From: Pseudomonas ekonensis
Lineage (GTDB): Bacteria; Pseudomonadota; Gammaproteobacteria; Pseudomonadales; Pseudomonadaceae
Reading direction: 5' to 3'
Length of the DNA stretch: 64,000 nt
Assembly: GCF_019145435.1 (NCBI RefSeq)
Contig: NZ_JAHSTS010000002.1
Location: forward strand, 806,001-870,000
Notes under the pieces: generated by a model
The model's input: only the letters and a program-made list of their open reading frames with translations
Databases searched by the model: none
Told to the model about the DNA's origin: nothing
Shown: positions 45,518-54,872 of the stretch, one piece after another
Layout: the number at the start of each line of letters is the position of its first letter
Position numbering within the stretch: the stretch's first letter is position 1
Position numbers and translations under genes: made by a program

Positions 45518-46858
45518 TCAGCCGACCTGCTTGGTCGGGCTGTGGTAGATATCAGCGAACATGTCGGCCATGGCTTCTTCGCTGGGTTCTTCCTGCATTT
45601 GCACGCTGACGGCGCGGCTGACCAGTTGGTGACGGCGCGGCAGATGCAGGTCATCCGGGATCCGCGGGCCGTCGGTCAGGTAGGCGACCGGCAGTTCGTG
45701 GCTGATCGCCAGGCTCAGCACTTCGCCGAGGCTGGCCGTCTCATCCAGTTTAGTCAGGATGCAACCGGCGAGCCCGCAACGCTTGTAACTGTGATAAGCG
45801 GCCGTCAGCACCTGTTTCTGGCTGGTGGTGGCCAGAACCAGATAGTTCCTGGAGCGGATGCCGCGGCCGGCCAGGCTTTCCAGCTGCATGCGCAGCGCCG
45901 GATCGCTGGCCTGCAGGCCGGCGGTGTCGATCAGCACCACGCGCTTGCGCAGCAGCGGGTCCAGCGCCTGCACCAGGGACTGGCCCGGATCGACGTGGGT
46001 CACCGACACATTGAGGATCCGGCCCAGGGTCTTGAGCTGTTCCTGGGCGCCGATGCGGAAGCTGTCCATGCTCACCAGGGCAATGTTCTGCGCGCCGTAC
46101 TTGAGCACGTAACGCGCCGCGAGCTTGGCCAGGGTGGTGGTCTTGCCCATGCCGGCGGGGCCGACCATGGCGATCACCCCGCCCTCTTCCAGCGGTTCGA
46201 CCTCCGGCACGCCGATCATCCGCGCCAGGTGCGCCAGCAGCATGCGCCATGCCTGGCGCGGCTCCTCGACGTCGCTGATCATCGCCAGCAGGTCGCGCGA
46301 CAGCGGGCCCGACAGGCCGATGCGCTGCAGGCGGCGGTACAGGTTGGCCTGGGCCGGACGGTTGCCCTGCAACTGGTTCCACGCCAGGGTGCCGAGCTGA
46401 ACTTCCATCAGCTCGCGCAGGCTGTTGAGCTCCGAACGCATCGAGTCGAGGGCGCGCGGATCGACACCGGCCGGGGCCGGCGCAGGCGCCGGTGCGGGAC
46501 GGGCCGGTGCGGCGTAGGCCGGCTCCGACAACGGTTCGGCGGCGGTCAGCGGCAAGCCGGCGGTCAACGGCAGCCCGGCGAACAACTGACGGTTGGTGTT
46601 GCCGTCGGCTTCGCCGCGCAGGCTCAGCTCGGCCTGGGCGGTGACGATGCGCGACTGGGTCTTGCGCAGCTCGTCTTCGAGTTCCATGTTCGGCACGCGC
46701 GGGGCCAGCGCCGACAGTTTGTAATCCAGCGCCGCGGTCAGCTCGACACCGCCGGCGATGCGGCGGTTGCCGATGATGGCGGCATCAGCGCCCAGCTCAT
46801 CACGAACCAGCTTCATGGCCTGACGCATATCGGCGGCGAAAAAACGCTTAACTTGCAT
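45518..46858 (-). CDS. flhF: Polar flagellar placement GTPase FlhF
   Basis: A 446-residue SRP-type GTPase. N-terminal B domain (MQVKRFFAADMRQAMKLVRDELGADAAII), an Ala/Pro linker (about 85-132), an NG domain with the P-loop at 233-241 (GPAGMGKTT), and later VVLIDTAGLQ and LTKLDETASLGEVL. It sets the polar site of flagellum assembly. It follows flhA by 11 nt. Confidence 0.96.
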   Translation of the reverse strand: MQVKRFFAADMRQAMKLVRDELGADAAIIGNRRIAGGVELTAALDYKLSALAPRVPNMELEDELRKTQSRIVTAQAELSLRGEADGNTNRQLFAGLPLTAGLPLTAAEPLSEPAYAAPARPAPAPAPAPAGVDPRALDSMRSELNSLRELMEVQLGTLAWNQLQGNRPAQANLYRRLQRIGLSGPLSRDLLAMISDVEEPRQAWRMLLAHLARMIGVPEVEPLEEGGVIAMVGPAGMGKTTTLAKLAARYVLKYGAQNIALVSMDSFRIGAQEQLKTLGRILNVSVTHVDPGQSLVQALDPLLRKRVVLIDTAGLQASDPALRMQLESLAGRGIRSRNYLVLATTSQKQVLTAAYHSYKRCGLAGCILTKLDETASLGEVLSLAISHELPVAYLTDGPRIPDDLHLPRRHQLVSRAVSVQMQEEPSEEAMADMFADIYHSPTKQVG

Positions 46859-46869
46859 AAACCACTACC

Positions 46870-48999
46870 TCAGCCGTTGGGCCCTACTGTCGCAACGATG
46901 GTCACTTGCTTGTTGTCCGGAATTTCCTGGTAGGCCAGCACGTGCAGTCCGGGAACTGCCAGGCGACCGAAGCGCGAGAGCATCGCGCGGACCGGGCCTG
47001 CCACCAGCAGGATCACCGGTTGGCCTTGCATTTCCTGACGCTGGGCCGCTTCGATGAGCGAACGCTGCAGCTTCTCGGCCATGCTCGGCTCCAGCAGAAC
47101 GCCCTCTTCCGAGCCTTGTCCTGCCTTTTGCAGACTATTGAGCAAAATTTGTTCCAACCTTGGTTCCAAGGTGATCACAGGCAGCTCGGACTCAGTGCCT
47201 ACAATGCTTTGGACGATGGCGCGGGATACGCCGACCCGCACGGCCGCCACCAGCGCGGCGGTATCTTGACTCTTGGCGGCGTTGTTGGCGATCGCTTCGG
47301 CGATGCTGCGGATGTCGCGCACCGGCACGTGTTCGGCCAGCAACGCCTGGAGCACCTTGAGCAACTGCGACAGGGTGACGACCCCCGGCACCAGCTCTTC
47401 GGCCAGCTTCGGCGAGCTCTTGGCCAGCAGGGTCATCAGTTGCTGCACTTCCTCGTGGCCGATCAGTTCGCTGGAGTGCTTGTACAGAATCTGGTTCAGG
47501 TGGGTCGCCACCACGGTGCTGGCGTCGACCACGGTGTAGCCGAGCGACTGCGCCTGGGCGCGCTGGCTGACTTCGATCCACACCGCCTCAAGGCCGAAAG
47601 CCGGATCTTTGGCGGTGATGCCGTTGAGCGTGCCGTAGACCTGGCCCGGGTTGATCGCCAGTTCGCGCTCCGGGTAGATCTCGGCTTCGGCGAGGATCAC
47701 GCCCATCAGGGTCAGGCGGTAGGCGCTCGGCGCCAGGTCGAGGTTGTCGCGGATGTGCACGGTGGGCATCAGGAAGCCCAGGTCCTGGGAGAGCTTCTTG
47801 CGCACGCCCTTGATCCGCGCCAGCAGTTGCCCGCCCTGGTTGCGGTCCACCAGCGGGATCAGGCGGTAGCCGACTTCCAGGCCGATCATGTCGATCGGCG
47901 TCACATCGTCCCAGCCCAGCTCCTTGGTCTCCAGGGCGCGGGCCGGCGACGGCAGCAGTTCCTGCTGGCGCTTGACCTCTTCCAGAGCCTGCACCTTGGC
48001 CACGTTCTGCTTCTTCCAGAACAGGTAGGCGCCGCCGGCCGCCAGGGCCGCCATGGTCAGGAAGGAGAAGTGCGGCATGCCCGGCACCAGCCCCATGATC
48101 GCCATCAGGCCGGCCGCGACGGCCAGCGCCTTGGGCGAGGCGAACATCTGGCGGTTGATCTGCTTGCCCATGTCTTCGGAACCCGAGGCACGGGTCACCA
48201 TGATCGCGGCGGCGGTGGACAGCAGCAGTGATGGCAATTGCGCCACCAAACCGTCACCGATGGTCAGCAGGGCGTACACCTTGCCGGCGTCGGCGAAGGT
48301 CATGTTGTGCTGGAAGATACCGACGGCCATGCCGCCGATCAGGTTGATGAACAGGATCAGCAGGCCGGCGATGGCGTCACCGCGCACGAACTTGCTGGCA
48401 CCGTCCATCGAACCGTAGAACTCCGCCTCCTGGGCCACTTCCGCCCGGCGGGCCTTGGCCTGGGTCTGGTCGATCAGGCCGGCGTTGAGGTCGGCGTCGA
48501 TCGCCATCTGCTTGCCGGGCATCGCATCGAGGGTGAAACGCGCGCTCACCTCGGAAATCCGCCCGGCACCCTTGGTCACCACGACGAAGTTGATGATCAT
48601 CAAGATGGCGAACACCACGATGCCGACCACGTAGTTGCCGCCGATCACCACCTCGCCGAAGGCCTGGATCACCTTGCCGGCGGCGGCATGGCCGTCCTGG
48701 CCGTGGAGCATCACCACCCGCGTCGATGCCACGTTCAGCGCCAGGCGCAGCAGCGTCGCCACCAGCAGGATCGTCGGGAACACGGCGAAATCCAGCGGCC
48801 GCAAGGCGTACACGCACACCAGCAGCACGACGATGGACAGCGCGATGTTGAAGGTGAAGAACACGTCCAGCAGGAACGGCGGCACCGGCAACATCATCAT
48901 CGCCAACATGACCAGCAGCAACAGCGGCACACCCAGATTGCCCCGGCTGAGCTCCGACAGGTTGCTGCGGGCACTGTTGATTAACTGAGAGCGATCCAC
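46870..48999 (-). CDS. flhA: Flagellar export apparatus protein FlhA
   Basis: A 709-residue FHIPEP protein with eight helices in the first ~340 residues (including the conserved ARFTLDAMPGKQMAIDADLNAG loop) and a large cytoplasmic domain that docks export chaperones. A sigma-54-type promoter lies 62 bp upstream. Confidence 0.97.
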   Translation of the reverse strand: MDRSQLINSARSNLSELSRGNLGVPLLLLVMLAMMMLPVPPFLLDVFFTFNIALSIVVLLVCVYALRPLDFAVFPTILLVATLLRLALNVASTRVVMLHGQDGHAAAGKVIQAFGEVVIGGNYVVGIVVFAILMIINFVVVTKGAGRISEVSARFTLDAMPGKQMAIDADLNAGLIDQTQAKARRAEVAQEAEFYGSMDGASKFVRGDAIAGLLILFINLIGGMAVGIFQHNMTFADAGKVYALLTIGDGLVAQLPSLLLSTAAAIMVTRASGSEDMGKQINRQMFASPKALAVAAGLMAIMGLVPGMPHFSFLTMAALAAGGAYLFWKKQNVAKVQALEEVKRQQELLPSPARALETKELGWDDVTPIDMIGLEVGYRLIPLVDRNQGGQLLARIKGVRKKLSQDLGFLMPTVHIRDNLDLAPSAYRLTLMGVILAEAEIYPERELAINPGQVYGTLNGITAKDPAFGLEAVWIEVSQRAQAQSLGYTVVDASTVVATHLNQILYKHSSELIGHEEVQQLMTLLAKSSPKLAEELVPGVVTLSQLLKVLQALLAEHVPVRDIRSIAEAIANNAAKSQDTAALVAAVRVGVSRAIVQSIVGTESELPVITLEPRLEQILLNSLQKAGQGSEEGVLLEPSMAEKLQRSLIEAAQRQEMQGQPVILLVAGPVRAMLSRFGRLAVPGLHVLAYQEIPDNKQVTIVATVGPNG

Positions 49000-49060
49000 C
49001 GGTTTTCCCCGTTCCTTTCAAGCAAACTTTTGACGCCCGAAGCGGGCGCACGGCGGCTAC

Positions 49061-49077
49061 TGCAAAAAGCCTTCCAA
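49061..49077 (-). promoter_or_regulatory. Sigma-54 promoter candidate for flhA
   Basis: In minus-strand sense it reads TTGGAAGGCTTTTTGCA. The GG and GC elements are exactly 10 nt apart and TTGCA is a full -12 match. The RpoN/FleQ class is known for flhA in P. aeruginosa. Confidence 0.7.
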
Positions 49078-49119
49078 CTTTTGCCGGGGATTGAAATAGA
49101 AGGGATTACCTTGCTTTTT

Positions 49120-49207
49120 TGTAGGAGCGAGCCTGCTCGCGATAGCAATCGTCCAGCCACTGAAAGGTGAATGACAAACCGCTATCGCGAGCAGGCTCGC
49201 TCCTACA
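49120..49207. repeat. REPIN between flhB and flhA
   Basis: Perfect inverted arms TGTAGGAGCGAGCCTGCTCG and complement lie in the 254-bp flhB-flhA gap. A partial REP (CTGTGGGAGCGACGG) follows at about 49224. Confidence 0.92.
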
Positions 49208-49253
49208 TTTGGAATGCGTTTCCCTGTGGGAGCGACGGTGATCGGCGCTGAAC

Positions 49254-50393
49254 TCAGGAATCGCGCCGCAGGTCCGGCGGAATCGGCAGGTCGTCCTTGA
49301 GCGGCTCCGGCGGCTTGCCCTTGCCGGCGCGGTACTGGCGGATCTGGTAGACGTAGGCCAGCACCTGGGCGACCGCCAGGTACAGGCCGCCGGGGATTTC
49401 TTCCTCGAGCTCGGTGGAGTGGTAGATCGAACGCGCCAGGGCCGGCGATTCGAGCAGCATGATCTCGTTGGCCGTGGCGATCTCGCGGATCTTCAGCGCC
49501 AGGAAGTCGGTGCCCTTGGCCAGCAGCACCGGCGCGCCGCCCTTGTCGGCGTCGTACTTGAGCGCCACCGCGTAGTGGGTCGGGTTGGTGATGACCACGT
49601 CGGCCTGGGGAATGGCCGCCATCATCCGCCGCTGGGACATCTCGCGCTGCACCTGGCGGATCCGCTGCTTGACCTCCGGACGGCCCTCCTGGTCCTTGTG
49701 CTCGTCGCGCACTTCCTGCTTGGTCATCTTGAGCTTCTTGATGCTCTCCCAGATCTGCACCGGCACGTCCACCGCCGCAATGACGATCAGTCCGCAGGCC
49801 ATCCACAAGGTGCTCCAGCCCACCAGCAGCACGCTGTGGATGATCGCTTTCTCGAGGGGCTCGTGGGCGATGCGCAGCAGGTCGTCGACGTCGCCGGACA
49901 GCACCACCAGCGCCACCGCCAGAGTGATAAGAAACTTGGCCAGCGCCTTGAGCAGCTCGACCACGGACTTGGCCGAGAACATGCGCTTGATTCCCGACAG
50001 GGGGTTCATCCGGCTGAACTTGGGCGCCATGGAGCCGGCGGCGAACAGCCAGCCGCCGAGCGCGATCGGCCCCAGCAGCGCCGCGAGCAGCAAGGTGATC
50101 ATGATCGGCTGGATCGCCAACAGCGCCATCAGCCCCGAACTCATCAGGAACCGGCCCATGGAACCCTGATCCATGATCACTTCCCGCGACAGCGTGAAGT
50201 TCACCCGCATCAGTTCCATCAGGTCCTCGGCCAGCATGCCGCCGAAGATCAGCAGCGCGGCGGAGCCGGCGAGCATGATCGCCAGGGTGTTGAGCTCCTT
50301 GGAGCGCGCGATCTCGCCCTTCTCGCGGGAATCCTTCTTGCGCTTCTCCGTGGGGTCTTCTGTCTTGTCCTGACCGCTCTCGCTCTCAGCCAT
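49254..50393 (-). CDS. flhB: Flagellar export switch protein FlhB
   Basis: A 379-residue export gate protein with four membrane helices and a cytoplasmic domain. The autocleavage motif Asn270-Pro-Thr-His273 lies in VVITNPTHYAVALKYD. It switches export from hook to filament substrates with FliK. It follows fliR by 3 nt. Confidence 0.97.
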   Translation of the reverse strand: MAESESGQDKTEDPTEKRKKDSREKGEIARSKELNTLAIMLAGSAALLIFGGMLAEDLMELMRVNFTLSREVIMDQGSMGRFLMSSGLMALLAIQPIMITLLLAALLGPIALGGWLFAAGSMAPKFSRMNPLSGIKRMFSAKSVVELLKALAKFLITLAVALVVLSGDVDDLLRIAHEPLEKAIIHSVLLVGWSTLWMACGLIVIAAVDVPVQIWESIKKLKMTKQEVRDEHKDQEGRPEVKQRIRQVQREMSQRRMMAAIPQADVVITNPTHYAVALKYDADKGGAPVLLAKGTDFLALKIREIATANEIMLLESPALARSIYHSTELEEEIPGGLYLAVAQVLAYVYQIRQYRAGKGKPPEPLKDDLPIPPDLRRDS

Positions 50394-50396
50394 GGC

Positions 50397-51182
50397 TCAG
50401 CGTGCCCGTGCCAGTTCGCGCAGCAACTGCAAGGACTCGGCGGCCAGCGGTTGGTACTGATTGAGGATGTCCGCAAGGCCCACCCAGACGATGAACAGGC
50501 CGAGCACCAGGGTCAGCGGAAAACCGATGGAGAAGATGTTCAGCTGCGGCGCCGCCCGGGTCATGATGCCGAACGCGATGTTGACCACCAGCAGCGCCGT
50601 GACCGCCGGCAGCACCAGCAGCAGCGCCGCGCCGAGCACCCAGCCGAGCTTGCCGGCCAGCTCCCAGTAGTGGGCGGTCATCAGGCCGCCGCCGACCGGC
50701 AGCGTGGTGAAGCTTTCCGTCAGGACCTCGAACACCACCAGGTGGCCGTTCATCGCCAGGAACAGCAACGTCACCAGCATGGTGAAGAACTGCCCGATCA
50801 CGGCCACCGACACGCCGTTGGTGGGGTCGATCATCGAGGCGAAGCCCATGCCCATCTGAATGGCGACGATCTGCCCCGCCACCACGAATGCCTGAAAGAA
50901 CAATTGCAGGGAGAAGCCCAGCACCGCCCCGACCAGGATCTGTTCGGCGATCATCAGCAGACCGCTCAGGTCCAGCGGACTGACCGCCGGCATCGGCGGC
51001 AGGTTCGGCGAGATGACCACGGTGATCGCCAGCGCCAGGTAGAGGCGGATGCGCTTGGGCACGAGGGTGGTGCCGAACACCGGCATCACCATCAGCATCG
51101 AACCGATGCGGAACAGCGGCAGCATGAACGTCGCCACCCAGGTGCTGATCTGGGTATCGGTCAGTTGAAGCAGCGATTGCAT
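50397..51182 (-). CDS. fliR: Flagellar export protein FliR
   Basis: A 261-residue polytopic export-gate core subunit (QTQIS-type N-terminus LTDTQISTWVATFMLPLFRIGSML; GLSLQLFFQAFVVAGQIVAIQMGMGFASMIDP-like family segment). Tightly packed between fliQ and flhB. Confidence 0.96.
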   Translation of the reverse strand: MQSLLQLTDTQISTWVATFMLPLFRIGSMLMVMPVFGTTLVPKRIRLYLALAITVVISPNLPPMPAVSPLDLSGLLMIAEQILVGAVLGFSLQLFFQAFVVAGQIVAIQMGMGFASMIDPTNGVSVAVIGQFFTMLVTLLFLAMNGHLVVFEVLTESFTTLPVGGGLMTAHYWELAGKLGWVLGAALLLVLPAVTALLVVNIAFGIMTRAAPQLNIFSIGFPLTLVLGLFIVWVGLADILNQYQPLAAESLQLLRELARAR

Positions 51183-51185
51183 GGC

Positions 51186-51455
51186 TCAGCCGATGACCAG
51201 CGGAATGTTTTTGTACAGCTGAGTGATGTATTCCATGAACGTCTGCACCAGCCAGGGGCCGGCGACGATCAGGGTGACCAGCATCACCAGCAGGCGCGGC
51301 AGGAAGCTGAGCGTCTGCTCGTTGATCTGCGTCGCCGCCTGGAACATCGACACCAGAAGCCCCACCAGCAGGCTCGGCACCACCAGGATCGCGACCATCA
51401 TGGTGGTCAGCCACAAGGCTTCGCGAAAGATGTCGACCGCAACTTCAGGCGTCAT
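51186..51455 (-). CDS. fliQ: Flagellar export protein FliQ
   Basis: An 89-residue two-helix export-gate subunit ([40 protein letters not shown]). Overlaps fliP by 4 nt. Confidence 0.96.
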   Translation of the reverse strand: MTPEVAVDIFREALWLTTMMVAILVVPSLLVGLLVSMFQAATQINEQTLSFLPRLLVMLVTLIVAGPWLVQTFMEYITQLYKNIPLVIG

Positions 51456-52210
51456 GGCGATACACCTCCGAAACTGCTGGCCAGGGTGCCGATGATCAGC
51501 GCCCAGCCATCGACCAGCACGAACAGCATGATTTTGAACGGCAGGGAAATGATCAGCGGCGACAGCATCATCATGCCCATCGCCATCAGCACGCTCGCGA
51601 CCACCAGGTCAATGATCAGGAACGGGATGAAGATCATGAAGCCGATCTGGAACGCGGTCTTGAGCTCGGAGGTCACGAAGGCCGGCACCAGGATCGTCAG
51701 CGGCGCCTGCTCAGGCGTCGCGATGTCGGTGCGCTTGGACAGGCGCATGAACAGCTCAAGGTCCGTGGAGCGGGTCTGGGCCAGCATGAAGTCCTTGATC
51801 GGCACCTGGGCCTTTTCCACCGCCTGCTGGGCGGTCAGCTTCTCCGCCAGGTAAGGCTGCAGCGCGTCGTTGTTCACCCGGTCGAACACCGGCGCCATGA
51901 TGAACAGGGTCAGGAACAGCGCCATGCCGGTGAGGATCTGGTTCGACGGCGTCTGCTGCAGGCCCAGGGCCTGACGCAGGATCGAGAAGACGATGATGAT
52001 CCGGGTGAAGCTGGTCATCAGGATGACGAACGCCGGAATGAAGCTCAGCGCCGTCATGATCAGCAGGATCTGCAGGCTGACCGAATACTCCTGCGCGCCC
52101 TCGGCGTTGGTGCCCAGCGTGATCGCCGGGATCGACAGCGGATCGGCGGCGAACGCCAGCGGCGCGGCCAGCATCAGGGCCAGGGTCAAGACGATGCGCA
52201 ACGCACCCAT
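51452..52210 (-). CDS. fliP: Flagellar export protein FliP
   Basis: A 252-residue export-gate subunit with a cleavable signal peptide (to AFA) and the signatures [23 protein letters not shown] and [23 protein letters not shown]. Its ATG shares one base with the fliO stop (TAATG). Confidence 0.97.
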   Translation of the reverse strand: MGALRIVLTLALMLAAPLAFAADPLSIPAITLGTNAEGAQEYSVSLQILLIMTALSFIPAFVILMTSFTRIIIVFSILRQALGLQQTPSNQILTGMALFLTLFIMAPVFDRVNNDALQPYLAEKLTAQQAVEKAQVPIKDFMLAQTRSTDLELFMRLSKRTDIATPEQAPLTILVPAFVTSELKTAFQIGFMIFIPFLIIDLVVASVLMAMGMMMLSPLIISLPFKIMLFVLVDGWALIIGTLASSFGGVSP

Positions 52211-52662
52211 TACTTCTTATCCTTCTGATCCTTGCCGAGCACCTTCAACAGATGCTGGGCAAACTCCGGAGTGGCCTTTTCGGCGGCGGCCGGCACGTCG
52301 ACCGGCTCCTTGAGCACATGCAGCGCGGTGATGGTGCCGGGGCTCAGGCCGAGCAGGATCTGCTCGTTGCCGACCTGCACCAGCACCAGGCGGTCGCGGG
52401 GGCCGAGCGCGCGGGAGCCGATCAGCTCGATCACCTGGCCCTTGCCGGCGGGACCGGCCTGCTGCACCCGGCGCAGCAGCCAGGCGAGAAAGAAGATCAG
52501 GCCGAGCACCAGCAGCAGGCCGAGCACCAGTTGCGTCAACTGACCGGCGACGCCGCCGCTGACCGCAGGGGCGGCCGCCGTGGCGGCAGTCGCCGCCGGC
52601 TCGACCGCCAGCGCTGCGACCGGCAACGCCATTGCCGACAAGAAACCGAGCGCCTTGTTCAC
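52210..52662 (-). CDS. fliO: Flagellar assembly protein FliO
   Basis: A 150-residue protein with a signal-like N-terminus, one membrane helix ([24 protein letters not shown]) and a basic beta-rich tail. It aids FliP ring assembly. Abuts fliN with no gap. Confidence 0.93.
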   Translation of the reverse strand: MNKALGFLSAMALPVAALAVEPAATAATAAAPAVSGGVAGQLTQLVLGLLLVLGLIFFLAWLLRRVQQAGPAGKGQVIELIGSRALGPRDRLVLVQVGNEQILLGLSPGTITALHVLKEPVDVPAAAEKATPEFAQHLLKVLGKDQKDKK

Positions 52663-53121
52663 TCAGCGCAGCTTCTTGATGCGTTCGCTTGGGCTGATCA
52701 CGTCGGTCAGGCGAATGCCGAACTTCTCGTTGACCACCACCACCTCCCCGTGGGCGATCAGGGTGCCGTTGACCAGCACGTCCAGCGGCTCGCCGGCCAG
52801 ACGGTCCAGTTCGATCACCGAGCCCTGGTTGAGCTGCAGCAGGTTGCGGATGTTGATGTCGGTGCTGCCCACTTCCATCGAGATCGACACCGGGATGTCG
52901 AGGATCACATCCAGGTTCGGACCGTCCAGCGACACCGGCTCATTGTTCTTCGGGTGGCTGCCGAACTCTTCCATCGGCACACGGTTGGAGCTGGACACAC
53001 CGGCGTCAGCCGCCAGCAGCGCGTCGATGTCGGCCTGGCCGCCCTCGCCGGTCTCTTCCAGGGCCGCAGCCCATTCGTCGGCCAGCGCCTGGTCGTCCTG
53101 GGTGTTCATATCGTCGTTCAT
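52663..53121 (-). CDS. fliN: Flagellar switch protein FliN
   Basis: A 152-residue C-ring protein with an acidic N-terminal part and a C-terminal SpoA domain (LDVILDIPVSISMEVGSTDINIRNLLQLNQGSVIELDR). The start at 53121 is 7 nt after GAGG; ATGs at 53124 and 53109 are also possible. Confidence 0.95.
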   Translation of the reverse strand: MNDDMNTQDDQALADEWAAALEETGEGGQADIDALLAADAGVSSSNRVPMEEFGSHPKNNEPVSLDGPNLDVILDIPVSISMEVGSTDINIRNLLQLNQGSVIELDRLAGEPLDVLVNGTLIAHGEVVVVNEKFGIRLTDVISPSERIKKLR

Positions 53122-53179
53122 CATTTGTCCTCGGCGGGCAAAAAAACCGGTAAAAACCAAAAGGGGGTGGAGGCGCGGC

Positions 53180-54148
53180 TCAGCGCCGCTCGATCGGCTC
53201 GATCACTTGCAACGCGAGGTTGCCCTTGTGCGAGCCCATCTTGACCTTGAAGGCCGGCACGCCGTTGGCGCGCATGATCATGTCTTCCGGCATCTCGACC
53301 GGGATCACGTCGCCCGGCTGCATGTGCAGGATGTCGCGCAGCTTCAGCTGGCGGCGGGCGACGGTGGCGCCGATCGGCACCGCCACGTCGAGCACGTCCT
53401 GGCGCAGGGCGTTGACCCAGCGCTCGTCCTGGTCGTCCAGGTCCGACTGGAAGCCGGCGTCGAGCATCTCGCGCACCGGTTCGATCATCGAGTACGGCAT
53501 GGTCACGTGCAGGTCGCCGCCGCCGCCGTCCAGTTCGATGTGGAACGTGGACACCACGATGGCTTCGCTGGGACCTACGATGTTGGCCATGGCCGGGTTC
53601 ACTTCCGAGTTGATGTACTCGAAGTTGACTTCCATGATCGCCTGCCAGGCTTCCTTCAGGTCGACGAAGGCCTGCTCCAGCACCATGCGCACCACGCGCA
53701 GTTCGGTCGGGGTGAACTCACGCCCTTCGATCTTGGCGTGACGGCCGTCGCCGCCGAAGAAGTTGTCCACCAGCTTGAACACCAGCTTGGCGTCGAGGAT
53801 GAACAGCGCGGTGCCGCGCAACGGTTTGATCTTGACCAGGTTGAGGCTGGTCGGCACGTACAGCGAGTGTACGTACTCGCCGAACTTCATCACCTGCACG
53901 CCGCCCACGGCGACGTCCGCCGAACGGCGCAGCATGTTGAACATGCTGATGCGGGTGTAGCGGGCGAAACGCTCGTTGATCATCTCCAGGGTCGGCATGC
54001 GTCCGCGGACGATGCGATCCTGGCTGGTCAGGTCGTAGCTTTTGACGCTGCCCGGCTCGGCGGCGTTATCGGTCTGTACCAGACCGTCGTCGACGCCATG
54101 CAACAGCGCGTCGATCTCATCCTGGGACAGCAGATCCTGCACGGCCAT
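53180..54148 (-). CDS. fliM: Flagellar switch protein FliM
   Basis: A 322-residue C-ring protein. The CheY-binding N-terminal peptide (LLSQDEIDALLHG) is followed by the middle domain and a C-terminal SpoA domain. Note the LLSQDEIDALL motif, used for CheY-P docking at the motor. Confidence 0.97.
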   Translation of the reverse strand: MAVQDLLSQDEIDALLHGVDDGLVQTDNAAEPGSVKSYDLTSQDRIVRGRMPTLEMINERFARYTRISMFNMLRRSADVAVGGVQVMKFGEYVHSLYVPTSLNLVKIKPLRGTALFILDAKLVFKLVDNFFGGDGRHAKIEGREFTPTELRVVRMVLEQAFVDLKEAWQAIMEVNFEYINSEVNPAMANIVGPSEAIVVSTFHIELDGGGGDLHVTMPYSMIEPVREMLDAGFQSDLDDQDERWVNALRQDVLDVAVPIGATVARRQLKLRDILHMQPGDVIPVEMPEDMIMRANGVPAFKVKMGSHKGNLALQVIEPIERR

Positions 54149-54157
54149 GTCGTGTTC

Positions 54158-54661
54158 CTACTGCAATACGAAATTAGTGAAAAGCAACTGTTCGATCACC
54201 ACTTTGCCCAGTTCCTTCTGCGCCACTTCCTGCACGCTGGCGGTGGCCTTCTGACGCAGCATCTCCTGACCGACCGGCGTCGCCAGGGTGGCGAAGTCCT
54301 GACCGGAGAAGAGCATCACCAGGTTGTTGCGGATCACCGGCATGTGCACCTTGAGCGCGTCCAGGTCCGCCTGGCTGCGCGCCAGCATGGTGATGCTCAC
54401 CTGCATGTAGCGCTGACGGCCGTTCTGGTTGTAGTTGGCCACGAAGGCCGGCGCCATCGGCTCGAAGATCGCCGGCTGCTTGCCGACCGGAGCCGCTTCG
54501 GCCGCCGGGGCAGGCTTGCTCTGCGCGCTGTGCATGAAGTACCAGGTCGCGCCCACGGAGGCACCGATCGCCAGCAGCAGCGCCACCACGATCAGGATGA
54601 TCAGCTTGAGTTTGCCTTTGGTTGCGGGGTCTTTTACAGCTGCTGCTTCGCTCTTCGCCAT
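54158..54661 (-). CDS. fliL: Flagellar basal-body protein FliL
   Basis: A 167-residue stator-associated protein: a short cytosolic N-terminus, one membrane helix (LKLIILIVVALLLAIGASVGATWYFM) and a periplasmic stomatin-like domain ending LFTNFVLQ. First gene of the fliLMNOPQR-flhB run; a sigma-54 site lies 51 bp upstream. Confidence 0.95.
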   Translation of the reverse strand: MAKSEAAAVKDPATKGKLKLIILIVVALLLAIGASVGATWYFMHSAQSKPAPAAEAAPVGKQPAIFEPMAPAFVANYNQNGRQRYMQVSITMLARSQADLDALKVHMPVIRNNLVMLFSGQDFATLATPVGQEMLRQKATASVQEVAQKELGKVVIEQLLFTNFVLQ

Positions 54662-54711
54662 GCCAATAATCCGTCATTAATCGGGTTTTCACAGTCGCAC
54701 GGCAAGGCAAG

Positions 54712-54728
54712 AGCAAGTGTTATGCCAG
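54712..54728 (-). promoter_or_regulatory. Sigma-54 promoter candidate for fliL
   Basis: In minus-strand sense it reads CTGGCATAACACTTGCT, with GG and GC 10 nt apart and strong -24 and -12 elements. Confidence 0.75.
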
Positions 54729-54763
54729 AAGTGTCGGAGTCAATGACGGCTTCCCCAAAACCA

Positions 54764-54854
54764 CTGTAGGAGCGAGCCTGCTCGCGATTGCGGCGTGTCA
54801 GTCAATACTCATGTGACTGATACATCGCAATCGCGAGCAGGCTCGCTCCTACAG
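54764..54854. repeat. REPIN between fliK and fliL
   Basis: Perfect inverted arms (CTGTAGGAGCGAGCCTGCTC and complement) surround a central inverted segment (CAGTCA...TGACTG). It lies just upstream of the fliL promoter. Confidence 0.92.
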
Positions 54855-54872
54855 GGTGGGTGTCGCTGTCGA